This document shows positions 52,333-59,456 of a stretch of 64,000 nucleotides of DNA, piece by piece. Positions within the stretch are counted from its first letter, which is position 1, and the number at the start of each line of letters is the position of its first letter. The notes under the pieces are model-generated. The model was not told the DNA's origin. It ran no database searches and saw only the letters and a list, made by a program, of their open reading frames with translations. The translations under genes were made by a program, and so were the position numbers. The stretch lies in the NCBI GenBank assembly GCA_040882605.1, contig JBBEAY010000058.1, positions 17,955 through 81,954 on the forward strand, in the 5' to 3' direction. The stretch is from JAOUEA01 sp040882605 (GTDB taxonomy: Bacteria; Actinomycetota; UBA4738; HRBIN12).

Positions 52333-53253
52333 TCATCGGCGGCTCTCCAGTATGAGTCCAGCTTCGTCATCGGGTTCGGCGTTGAGCGTCTCCTTCCGGT
52401 AGTGAACGGCTTCGAACTCGGCGGGTGGCACGTAGCCGATCGGCTCGAGCAGCCGTCGGTGATTGAACCAGTCGACCCACTCCAGGGTCGCGAACTCGAC
52501 GTCGTCGATCCCCTTCCACGGTCCACGCCGCCGGATCAGGTCGGTCTTGTAGAGGCCGATGAGCGTCTCGGCCATGGCGTTGTCGTAGGAATCCCCCTTG
52601 GATCCGACCGAGGTCACGGCGCCGGCTTCTTCCAGGCGCTCGGTGAAGTGGATGGACAGATATCGGCTCCCACGGTCGCTGTGATGAACGAGGCCGTCCA
52701 GATCCTCGTGTCGTCGCCAGATCGCCATCTCCAACGCGTCGATCGCCAGGTCGGATCGGAGCGAGGTCGAGGTCTGCCAACCGACGATGAACCGGCTGAA
52801 CACATCGAAGACGAACGCGGTGTAGACGAAGCCCGACCAGGTCCGGACGTAGGTGATGTCGGCGATCCAGAGCTGGTTGGGTCGGGCCGCGGAGAAGTCG
52901 CGCTCGACGAGGTCGGCGGGCCGTGGCGAGGATCCATCAGGGGTGGTGGTGCGCTTGGCCTTGCCACGGCGAACGCTGGTCAGGCCCAGCTCACCCATCA
53001 GGCGACCCACGGTGCACCGGGCGACGGTGATCCCTTCGCGGTTCAGCTGACGCCACACCTTCCTGGCGCCGTAGACGCCGAAGTTGGCCTCATGCACCCG
53101 GGCGATCTGGAGCTTCAGCTCGGCATCGCGCAGTGCACGGGCCGAGGGCGGACGTGTCTTGGCGTCCCGGTAGGTCGACGGGGCGATCGGCAGTTGTTCA
53201 CAGATCGGCTCGAGCCCGTAGCAGTCCCGGTGCTGGTCGATGTAGGCGATCAT
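52333..53253 (-). CDS. IS3-family transposase OrfB (DDE integrase)
   Basis: 306 residues from the ATG at 53253, which overlaps the orfA stop (ATGA). HTH_21 region (YGARKVWRQLNREGI) and the rve-type catalytic core: first Asp in WIADITYV, second in HHSDRGSRY, Glu in DNAMAETLIGLYK. The frame is open up to 53334 only because it runs into the IS30 end. OrfB itself looks intact, but its partner orfA is split. Confidence 0.9.
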   Translation of the reverse strand: MIAYIDQHRDCYGLEPICEQLPIAPSTYRDAKTRPPSARALRDAELKLQIARVHEANFGVYGARKVWRQLNREGITVARCTVGRLMGELGLTSVRRGKAKRTTTPDGSSPRPADLVERDFSAARPNQLWIADITYVRTWSGFVYTAFVFDVFSRFIVGWQTSTSLRSDLAIDALEMAIWRRHEDLDGLVHHSDRGSRYLSIHFTERLEEAGAVTSVGSKGDSYDNAMAETLIGLYKTDLIRRRGPWKGIDDVEFATLEWVDWFNHRRLLEPIGYVPPAEFEAVHYRKETLNAEPDDEAGLILESRR

Positions 53254-53310
53254 CTCGCTGGTTGGCGGTCGAGCTCCGCCGCGAAGAAAGCCGAGGCGCT
53301 CTTGAGGATC
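53250..53310 (-). pseudogene. 3' fragment of IS3 orfA
   Basis: Behind the IS30 end the sequence resumes as ILKSASAFFAAELDRQPAR and a TGA at 53250-53252, the normal end of an IS3 OrfA. It joins exactly to the N-terminal part at 54538-54797 when the IS30 element and one copy of the ATC duplication are removed. Confidence 0.85.
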
Positions 53311-54534
53311 GGCGGTCTCAACCGGTGAGCGCAACGATCTCTTCGAACTTCTCCAATGGTGTCAGGTAGCCGAGGGTCTTGCGCGGCCGTCCGTTGAGGC
53401 TGCGCTGGATCTTGGCCAGGTCGGCGGCAGAGCGCTTCGAGAGGTCGGTTCCCTTGGGCAGGTATTGCCGCAGGAGCCCGTTGGTGTTCTCGTTTGAGCC
53501 CCGCTGCCAGGGAGCGTGGGGGTCACAGAAGTAGATGGGGACGCGCGTCGCGACGCTGAAGCTCGCGTGGTTCGCCATCTCGGCTCCCTGGTCCCACGTG
53601 ATGGACCGGCACAGCTCGCCGGGAAGCGACTTGATCGCCTTGCGCATCGCCTTCTCGACGCTGTCGGCCGACCGTCCCTCCTTGAGGTGCAGGAGCAGGA
53701 CGAGTCGGGTGGTGCGTTCGACGAGCGTCCCGACGGCGCTGCGCCCGCCCTCGCCGAGGATGAGATCGCCCTCCCAGTGACCTGGGACGGCCCGGTCGGC
53801 CGCCTCGGCCGGGCGCTTGGAGATCATGACCATGCCGGGAAGTCGGCCTCGTTTCTCGGTGTGCCCTCGGCTCTTGCGTGCTGTGCGCCCCGAGCGCAGG
53901 CATCGGGCCAGCTCGCGGCGGAGCTCGCCGCGGCCCTGGACGAAGAGGGACTGGTAGATCGTCTCGTGGCACACCCGCATCTCCGGGTCGTCCGGAAAGT
54001 CCAACGCTAAACGCTGGGCGATCTCCTGGGGCGACCACAGCTGCTTGAGTCGGTGGGAGACCTCGTTGTGGAGTCTCCCGCGGCGGAGCTTGCACGGCTT
54101 GGGCCGACGTGCCTGCTCTCGGGCACGCCGGTGGGCGTGCCATGCCGAGTAGCGCTCCCGACTGCCGTTGGCGCTAACCTCCCTCGTGACCGTGGACGGC
54201 GAGCGACCGATGGCCCGGGCGATGGCGGTCATCGAGTCGCCCCGGGCAAGGCCAAGGAGGATCTGCTCACGGTCGCGGATGGTGAGGCACCCTTCGCGCG
54301 GCACCCAAGTATCGGGAATGCCATGCCGGAACTTCCGGTCGCGCACCATGAGTCCGATCATGGGTGGGCTGCAGCCGATCTCCCGTCCGATGTCGACGAG
54401 GGACCATCCCTTCACCTTCAGCCGGAACGCCAACTGCTTCTGCTCGCGGGTCAAGTGACCTCTCACCAACGTCCTCCTGTGATCGCTTGGGACTACATCT
54501 CACAGGATCGTTGCGACGACCGGTTGAATCCGCC
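53311..54534 (-). mobile_element. IS30-family insertion sequence, complete, inserted in IS3 orfA
   Basis: 1224 bp bounded by about 30-bp imperfect inverted repeats: GGCGGTCTCAACCGGTGAGC at 53311 and GGCGGATTCAACCGGTCGTC read inward from 54534, both continuing CGCAACGATC/GCAACGATC. A 3-bp duplication ATC flanks it (53308-53310 and 54535-54537). It carries one transposase. It is the younger of the two nested elements. Confidence 0.92.
53318..54469 (-). CDS. IS30-family transposase
   Basis: 383 residues, full length for the family. Two N-terminal helix-turn-helix regions (LTREQKQLAFRLKVKGWS; RDREQILLGLARGDSMTAIARAIGRSP) and the DDE core: Asp in HWEGDLILG, Asp in SITWDQGAEM, Glu in RGSNENTNGLLRQYLPKG. 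Appears intact and potentially active. Confidence 0.94.
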   Translation of the reverse strand: MVRGHLTREQKQLAFRLKVKGWSLVDIGREIGCSPPMIGLMVRDRKFRHGIPDTWVPREGCLTIRDREQILLGLARGDSMTAIARAIGRSPSTVTREVSANGSRERYSAWHAHRRAREQARRPKPCKLRRGRLHNEVSHRLKQLWSPQEIAQRLALDFPDDPEMRVCHETIYQSLFVQGRGELRRELARCLRSGRTARKSRGHTEKRGRLPGMVMISKRPAEAADRAVPGHWEGDLILGEGGRSAVGTLVERTTRLVLLLHLKEGRSADSVEKAMRKAIKSLPGELCRSITWDQGAEMANHASFSVATRVPIYFCDPHAPWQRGSNENTNGLLRQYLPKGTDLSKRSAADLAKIQRSLNGRPRKTLGYLTPLEKFEEIVALTG

Positions 54535-54537
54535 ATC

Positions 54538-54797
54538 TCGTTTGCCCTGCGCAGTTCCCGGTTCTCGCGTTTGAGCGCCTTGAGCTGCTCACGCTCGTCG
54601 GACGTGAGGCCCGGGCGCATGCCCTCGTCGGTCTCGGCGGTCCTGACCCAGCGACGCAGCGTCTCCGGCGTCATCCCGAACTTGGTGGCGATGGAGCAGA
54701 TCGCGGCCCACTGGCTGTGGTGATCGCCCTGGTGCTCGAACACCATCCTGGTGGCCCGCTCACGCACTTCTTGCGGGTACCTGGTTCCTGTCGTCAT
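54538..54797 (-). pseudogene. 5' fragment of IS3 orfA
   Basis: N-terminal 87 residues of an IS3 OrfA, from the ATG at 54797: a helix-turn-helix (KFGMTPETLRRWVRTAE) and the leucine-zipper-like LKALKRENRELRRANE. After RRANE the frame enters the IS30 repeat and becomes meaningless, which explains the longer open frame to 54267. Confidence 0.85.
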
Positions 54798-54889
54798 GGC
54801 TCCAACCTCTCACGAGTCGGAGCCACCGGGAAACCCGGCGCGGTTCACCGTGCCTACTGGGTTTCGAGTACACCCTTGTGTCCGTCGGC

Positions 54890-54918
54890 TTGCGGGCGAG
54901 CACCGAGTGTGTTATCCC
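54890..54918 (+). promoter_or_regulatory. promoter candidate for the mau-like operon
   Basis: TTGCGG (54890-54895), 17 bases, TATCCC (54913-54918). It lies between the IS3 end and the GTG of the first gene. Moderate match; it would make the operon independent of the IS element. Confidence 0.35.
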
Positions 54919-54958
54919 TGCGCAACTGAAGTGGCCCGAGAGTGCAGGGGGAGGGGTC

Positions 54959-55624
54959 GTGGACTTGTCCATCCTCGCTGTCATGATATGCCAATATCTC
55001 ATCGGCCTCGTTCTTCTCATGGCCGGATTGAGTAAGGTCATGCCGGGCAGCGGACTTGACCTGCGCCACACCCTCGGGGCATTCGGAGTCCCATTCTGGC
55101 TCGTGGGTGTGACTGCCCATGGGTTGCCCCTCATCGAAATCATATGCGGAGCCTCGCTGCTAGCGGGGCTCATGATGCCGATCCCAGCCCTGATCGCCGC
55201 TAGCCTCCTGACGTTGTTCGCGGCGACCATATCGCTTAACCTCATCCGAGGAAACCGACCCTCTTGCTCATGCTTTGGTGTTCGTGGTAGGAGTCCCATC
55301 GGCTGGAGCAAGGTGATTGCCGACGGGCTTTTCGTAACGATTGCCTTGTTCGCAACCGGAGCAATGATAGAGGTGGAGTGGCGATGGCCCCTGGCTCTTG
55401 CCCCCGGGGCAAGGGAGGTCATCCGGACAGATGCCGCGGCTGCAGCGCTTATATCGATGGGCCTTCTACTCCTAGCTCAATTGCTTCCCACGGCCGTCAA
55501 CCTCTTGACGTCTTCGACCAGAGGTTTCAAAAATGCGGCGCACAATCCGTCGACTCAACCTTCCGCCGTTCAACGCTCCGGCAAGAGATCGGCATCGACG
55601 CCTTTTCGAGGGAGCATGACATGA
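54959..55624 (+). CDS. MauE/DoxX-like redox-associated membrane protein
   Basis: 221-residue membrane protein with about five helices. The core resembles MauE: GLVLLMAGLSKV, GLPLIEIICGASLL and, at residues 103-107, the CSCFG motif that MauE-type proteins carry next to a helix end. MauE helps MauD form disulfides in the methylamine dehydrogenase light chain. GTG 54959 is preceded by GGAGGGG. Codon use (ATA, CTT, TTG) and GC differ from the left part of the window. First gene of the mau-like operon; ATGA overlap with the next. Confidence 0.8.
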   Translation: MDLSILAVMICQYLIGLVLLMAGLSKVMPGSGLDLRHTLGAFGVPFWLVGVTAHGLPLIEIICGASLLAGLMMPIPALIAASLLTLFAATISLNLIRGNRPSCSCFGVRGRSPIGWSKVIADGLFVTIALFATGAMIEVEWRWPLALAPGAREVIRTDAAAAALISMGLLLLAQLLPTAVNLLTSSTRGFKNAAHNPSTQPSAVQRSGKRSASTPFRGSMT

Positions 55625-56271
55625 GCACCCCATTCCTGATTTCGTACGCTGTCCTCTGGGTGGTAGTTGTGGTGTTGACACTCACGCTCCTTGTTGCCGT
55701 TAGGCAGATAGGTCTCATCCATAGACGAATCCCGCCGATGGGAGCGCGGATGGTTCCCGTGGGCCCCGAAATGGGCCAGGAGATGCCGACCTTTGATCAG
55801 GCAGACGTCTTCGGCCGTCGTGCAAGGCTCGTCAGGGATGGAGGGCGAAGAGCCCTCCTCGTGTTCATCTCGCCCAGGTGCAGTTCCTGCAAGGAGCTTG
55901 CACCAGCGATTAGATCAATTGCAAAGAGCGAGGCGCGTAGGGTAGACATAGTGTTGATAAGCGACGGAACTGCGGACGAAGTTCGACAGTATGCTGAGAC
56001 ATACCATCTCAGTAAACTGCCGGTCATCGCCTCACGCGACCTTCAAGATGAGTACCAGATCGCAACGACGCCGTACGCACTTCTAGTTGATGAGCACGGG
56101 CGACTTGTTTCCAAGGGAATCGTAAACGATCTTGAGCATCTTGTGAGTCTATTGCGTGCGGGCGAACTGGGCGTTGATAGCCTCGAGACGTATGCCGAGT
56201 CGGTGGGCCAGCCCTCGTCGAAAGTCGCCGCTGCCGGGAGATCGAATGGAGGCGGGAATGTTTCAAGGTGA
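55621..56271 (+). CDS. MauD-like membrane-anchored thioredoxin-fold protein
   Basis: 216 residues. One N-terminal helix (about 6-28), then a thioredoxin-like domain outside the membrane with the CxxC motif SPRCSSCKEL (Cys87, Cys90) and the cis-Pro loop IATTPYALLVDEHGRLV. MauD proteins guide disulfide formation in the very Cys-rich MADH light chain, matching the following gene. It overlaps mauE-like by 4 and mauA-like by 14 bases. Confidence 0.82.
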   Translation: MSTPFLISYAVLWVVVVVLTLTLLVAVRQIGLIHRRIPPMGARMVPVGPEMGQEMPTFDQADVFGRRARLVRDGGRRALLVFISPRCSSCKELAPAIRSIAKSEARRVDIVLISDGTADEVRQYAETYHLSKLPVIASRDLQDEYQIATTPYALLVDEHGRLVSKGIVNDLEHLVSLLRAGELGVDSLETYAESVGQPSSKVAAAGRSNGGGNVSR

Positions 56272-56821
56272 CAATGGTCCCGAGCAGTTCTTGCCCGAAG
56301 ACACTGAGCCGGTTGATGTCGTTGGCTGGCGGGCGTTCGAGGCGATCTCTCAACGAGCTTCCAGGCGAGGATTCCTCGCAAAGACGGGACGGCTGGCTTT
56401 TGCGGTCCTCGGGGTTTCAGTTGCAACGGAACTCCTACCGATCGGGCGCGCTCAAGCGGCGGTCATCCCTTGTAGCGACTACAGTCTGTGCGGCTTCTGC
56501 GGCACACAGTGTGGTTGCTCGAACTGTAGCGGTGACATCGGCTCATGCCCAAGTTGCGCTTGCATAGGTGGGAGCTGGACAGCATGCTGTGTGCAAGGGG
56601 GCGGGGTACGAAGAAGGTTCCGGTACAAGGACTGCTTTAGAGTCGGTGACACGGTCAATGGCCCATGTTCGCAGAACAAGTTCAACAATTGCCGCAGTTG
56701 CCGACGCTGCTGCGGGGGTCAATATCCACCTCCAGATCCACCTGGTGGCGGTCCGTACTACAATCAGAATCCATGTTCCGAGATCATGTGTACGACCGTA
56801 AACCTCGTTGAGGCATGTTAG
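56258..56821 (+). CDS. methylamine dehydrogenase light chain-like exported Cys-rich protein (MauA-like)
   Basis: 187 residues, the size of MauA. A Tat-type leader is present (SRRGFLAK at 35-42, hydrophobic stretch, RAQA at about 68). The mature part has 20 Cys, and its middle aligns with MauA: SCPSC...GGSWTACC matches the NCPPG...SWVASC block around the first TTQ Trp, and RYKDC matches YRDC. Trp107 is the only Trp after the leader; the region that holds the second TTQ Trp in MauA (WCFG) reads NPCSEIMC. So classical TTQ cannot form. ATG 56258 follows GGAGGCGG. No mauB or mauG is directly adjacent. Confidence 0.72.
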   Translation: MFQGDNGPEQFLPEDTEPVDVVGWRAFEAISQRASRRGFLAKTGRLAFAVLGVSVATELLPIGRAQAAVIPCSDYSLCGFCGTQCGCSNCSGDIGSCPSCACIGGSWTACCVQGGGVRRRFRYKDCFRVGDTVNGPCSQNKFNNCRSCRRCCGGQYPPPDPPGGGPYYNQNPCSEIMCTTVNLVEAC

Positions 56822-57033
56822 GTCGGCTGTCGATGAATGCATCGCATGAAGCTGTTCGTGTCACCCGGGTCTCGATTCCGGCGTCGCGAAGAGTCGCAGC
56901 CGTTGCCGCGGCAGGAGCGCTAGGAGGGTGGGCGGGTGCCATCACTCCTGTGCTCACCAGCAACCGTTGGGCTTCGACTCTCATCGCCCTTGTGGCGTTG
57001 ACGGCGGGAATTTCCAGCCTTTGGTCGCCCTGA
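56815..57033 (+). CDS. small membrane protein in the mau-like operon
   Basis: 72 residues with two hydrophobic segments (VAAVAAAGALGGWAGAI and STLIALVALTAGISSLW). The ATG at 56815 overlaps the end of the mauA-like gene; ATG at 56833 is an alternative. Not recognised. The operon position suggests an accessory membrane subunit. Confidence 0.55.
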   Translation: MLGRLSMNASHEAVRVTRVSIPASRRVAAVAAAGALGGWAGAITPVLTSNRWASTLIALVALTAGISSLWSP

Positions 57034-57042
57034 GGAAGCAGC

Positions 57043-57654
57043 ATGGTGGGAACCATGCTCCCCATAGGGTATGGGGAAAGAGGGCAAGGGCGAGTATCCT
57101 GGTCATTGATTGCTTACGGAGCAGGAAGCGCGAGTGGTGCGATGGTGGTCGGCCTCATGTTTGGAGGCATCGGTTTGCTCGTCTCGTCCTTGACGGGAGA
57201 CCTTCCAACCCTTGCGCTCGTAGCCACAGGTGGAGTGGCTGTCCTCTACGGGCTCAATGATGCTTCGCTTCTTCGGCTGCCACGACCACAGTTCCGCCGG
57301 CAGGTGCCTAGCTCATGGTCGCGTAGGTACTCGCCACGGGCGGCTGGTTTCTTGTACGGGGCCGGGTTGGGTGTAGGCGTCGCGACGCGGATCCCAGTAG
57401 CAAGCTTTCTCCTCTTGCCTGTCTGGACACTGCTTGAAGGCGACGTTGCTGTCGCCGCTTTCGTATTCGTTTGCTTCGGGATCGGGCGATTCTTGCCATT
57501 GTGGTACCTAGGGGGCCGCCAGGGTGGAGATGATGGCGACATGCTTGATGCGCTGATCAGTCGAATCGAGCGGCTTGAGCCTCTGGTCGCGCTGGCAAAT
57601 GGGCTCCTATCGGTCGCTGTGGGTGCTCTTTTCTTGGTCTCCGTATGCATATGA
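57043..57654 (+). CDS. polytopic membrane protein, CcdA/MauF-like
   Basis: 203 residues with about six helices. The repeated pattern of Gly-rich helices (YGAGSASGAMVVGLMFGGIGLLV; FLYGAGLGVGVATRIPVASFLLLPVW; CFGIGRFLPLW) is like the DsbD/CcdA-type electron-carrying membrane proteins to which MauF is related; the CcdA cysteines are not present. Preceded by TGAGGAAGC. Last gene before the IS630 insertion; likely works with the MauE/MauD-like proteins. Confidence 0.6.
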   Translation: MVGTMLPIGYGERGQGRVSWSLIAYGAGSASGAMVVGLMFGGIGLLVSSLTGDLPTLALVATGGVAVLYGLNDASLLRLPRPQFRRQVPSSWSRRYSPRAAGFLYGAGLGVGVATRIPVASFLLLPVWTLLEGDVAVAAFVFVCFGIGRFLPLWYLGGRQGGDDGDMLDALISRIERLEPLVALANGLLSVAVGALFLVSVCI

Positions 57655-57711
57655 GGTCGGGCACGCCAGCTGCGTGTAGCGGAGGAGCACCAAGACCCAA
57701 TCCCGCTGCTA

Positions 57712-58837
57712 GTGTCGCGCGAGGTAAGTCTCTTGACACAGTGAGCGGACCACGCCATGATGGCGCATGTCGCTATCCGCTGGGCGCGTGCAGATCCCGG
57801 AGGAGGATCGATCGAGGCTCCTTGCTTGGACGCGGTCGTCCTCGGTGCGGGCCGGGCTCGCGCGGCGGGCGCGGATCGTGCTCGCCGCCGGAGAGGGGGC
57901 GGGGACGTCTGAGATCGCCGCTTCGCTCGGGGTATCTCGCCCGACGGTGATCGCCTGGCGGGAGCGTTACCGCACGGGGGGTCTGGCCGCGCTCGATGAC
58001 GCGCCGCGATCGGGCCGGCCGGTCGAGATCGAGGAGGCGGAGATCGTCGCTCGAACGCTCGAACCGCCGCCCGAGCGCCTGGGCGTGACCCACTGGTCCA
58101 CCCGCCTGCTCGCCAAGGAGGCCGGGGTGAGCGACTTCACGATCGCCAAGACCTGGCGACGATGGGGGCTGCAGCCGTGGCGGCGGGAGACGTTCAAGTT
58201 CTCCACCGACCCCGAGCTCGTGGCCAAGGTCCGAGACGTCATCGGGTTATACCTTCACCCACCGGAGAAGGCGATCGTGCTGTGTGTGGATGAGAAGTCG
58301 CAGATCCAGGCCCTGGACCGCACCGCCCCGATCCTGCCGATCCGTCCCGGCCTTCCCGAGAAGGCCACCCACGACTACGTGCGCCACGGAACGACCACCC
58401 TGTTCGCCGCGCTGGAGGTCGCCACCGGCAAGGTGACCGACGCGTGCTATGACCGGCACCGACACGAGGAGTTCTTGGACTTCTTGAAGAAGGTCGCGCG
58501 CGCCTACCCACGGCGCGAGCTGCACATCGTGCTCGACAACTACGGGACCCACAAGCACCCCGACGTCGAGGCCTGGCTCGAAAAGCACCCACGGATCACG
58601 CTGCACTTCACCCCGACGTCGGGCTCGTGGCTGAACCTGGTGGAGGTCTTCTTCGGGATCATCACCCGCCAGGCCATCCGCCGCGGCACCTTCACTAGCG
58701 TGAAGGACCTGGTCAGTGCGATCCGGCGGTTCATCGACGGCTGGAACGACCGCTGCCACCCCTTCGTCTGGACCAAGACCCCAGACGAGGTCCTCAGCCA
58801 CGCCCACCGCAGTCAAGGAACTTCAAACGCGCGACAC
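57712..58837 (+). mobile_element. IS630-family insertion sequence (copy type 1)
   Basis: 1126 bp with inverted repeats GTGTCGCGCG at both ends (continuing AAGT..CTTGAC further in). It sits in a CTAG target with TA duplicated (57710-57711 and 58838-58839). It separates the mau-like genes from the ECF sigma gene. Different in sequence from the IS630 at 62071-63238. Confidence 0.92.
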
Positions 58838-58840
58838 TAG
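57767..58840 (+). CDS. IS630-family transposase
   Basis: 357 residues. Homeodomain-like helix-turn-helix regions (TSEIAASLGVSRPTVIAWRERYR), then the DDE core: Asp in VLCVDEKSQIQALDR, Asp in HIVLDNYGTHKH, Glu in SWLNLVEVFFG. Looks intact. The stop codon TAG at 58838-58840 lies outside the element, made from the duplicated TA plus the flanking G. Confidence 0.93.
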   Translation: MSLSAGRVQIPEEDRSRLLAWTRSSSVRAGLARRARIVLAAGEGAGTSEIAASLGVSRPTVIAWRERYRTGGLAALDDAPRSGRPVEIEEAEIVARTLEPPPERLGVTHWSTRLLAKEAGVSDFTIAKTWRRWGLQPWRRETFKFSTDPELVAKVRDVIGLYLHPPEKAIVLCVDEKSQIQALDRTAPILPIRPGLPEKATHDYVRHGTTTLFAALEVATGKVTDACYDRHRHEEFLDFLKKVARAYPRRELHIVLDNYGTHKHPDVEAWLEKHPRITLHFTPTSGSWLNLVEVFFGIITRQAIRRGTFTSVKDLVSAIRRFIDGWNDRCHPFVWTKTPDEVLSHAHRSQGTSNARH

Positions 58841-58928
58841 GGACGAGGGGGATGTTGTGGCCATCGCGAAGCGAGAGGCCAGTGGTGCGCGTCTAGTAAG
58901 GGTAGGAGCGAGGAGGTCGAGGAGGTTG

Positions 58929-59456
58929 ATGCGCGTGGCGCCAGCTACTCACCTGGCGACGGAGGCAGGGCTGCGAGCGCAGCCATCGAAGCTTGAGGAA
59001 CTTTACGGCCGATGCGCTTCCAGAGCGTACCGCTTGGCTATCCTGCTGACGGGTGACCCTGACGCTGCTGACGATCTCGTTCAGGACGCGTTCGTGAAGG
59101 TTGCGGGACGGTTCGGGCACCTTCGTAACCGGGATTCCTTCGAGCCGTACTTGCGTCGGGCTATCGTGAACCAAGCACGCAGTCAGATCAGAAGGAGGAC
59201 CGTCGAACGACGGTTCATATCGACGGCTCAGCAAGATGTGGTAAGGAACGATCCTGATGTTGAGATGCAGATGGATCTGTGGCATCTGCTGCTGCGGCTA
59301 CCACCTCGCCAGCGGATCGCGCTCGTGTTGCGGTTCTACGAAGACTTGACGGAGGAGCAGGCCGCTGAGGCGATGAATGTCTCCCCCCGTGCCATCAACT
59401 CGTTGGTCTCTCGAGGACTCTCGAGACTGCGGGCGGAGGAAGGAGAGTTACGATGA
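58929..59456 (+). CDS. ECF RNA polymerase sigma factor, SigE family
   Basis: 175 residues. Region 2 (LEELYGRCASRAYRLAILLTGDPDAADDLVQDAFVKVA) and region 4 (LPPRQRIALVLRFYEDLTEEQAAEAMNVSPRAINSLVSRGLSRLR) are complete and of the actinobacterial SigE-family type. ATG 58929 has AGGAGG repeats upstream; GTG 58857 is also possible. It overlaps the propeller gene (ATGA). Its original upstream region was displaced by the IS630; without that it would lie close behind the mau-like genes. Confidence 0.9.
   Translation: MRVAPATHLATEAGLRAQPSKLEELYGRCASRAYRLAILLTGDPDAADDLVQDAFVKVAGRFGHLRNRDSFEPYLRRAIVNQARSQIRRRTVERRFISTAQQDVVRNDPDVEMQMDLWHLLLRLPPRQRIALVLRFYEDLTEEQAAEAMNVSPRAINSLVSRGLSRLRAEEGELR

Larger units (their letters stand above)
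52318..54847 (-). mobile_element. IS3-family insertion sequence, interrupted by an IS30-family element
   Basis: Ends are imperfect inverted repeats: TGAACCGTGCCGGGTT at 52318 and, on the other strand from 54847, TGAACCGCGCCGGGTT, extending into GG-GGCTC on both sides. orfA and orfB lie on the minus strand. The flanking triplets differ (GTC and CCG), so there is no visible target duplication; this suggests a rearrangement after insertion. The IS30 element at 53311-54534 splits orfA, so the copy is inactive. Confidence 0.85.

Noticed and set aside
53254..53334. Longer version of the IS3 OrfB starting inside the IS30 element
   Set aside because: The extra 27 codons are the IS30 inverted repeat and the tail of orfA read in another frame; the ATG at 53253 overlapping the orfA stop is the natural start.
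54267..54537. Extension of IS3 OrfA beyond RRANE
   Set aside because: This part is the IS30 end and the antisense or shifted reading of its transposase, not transposase OrfA sequence.
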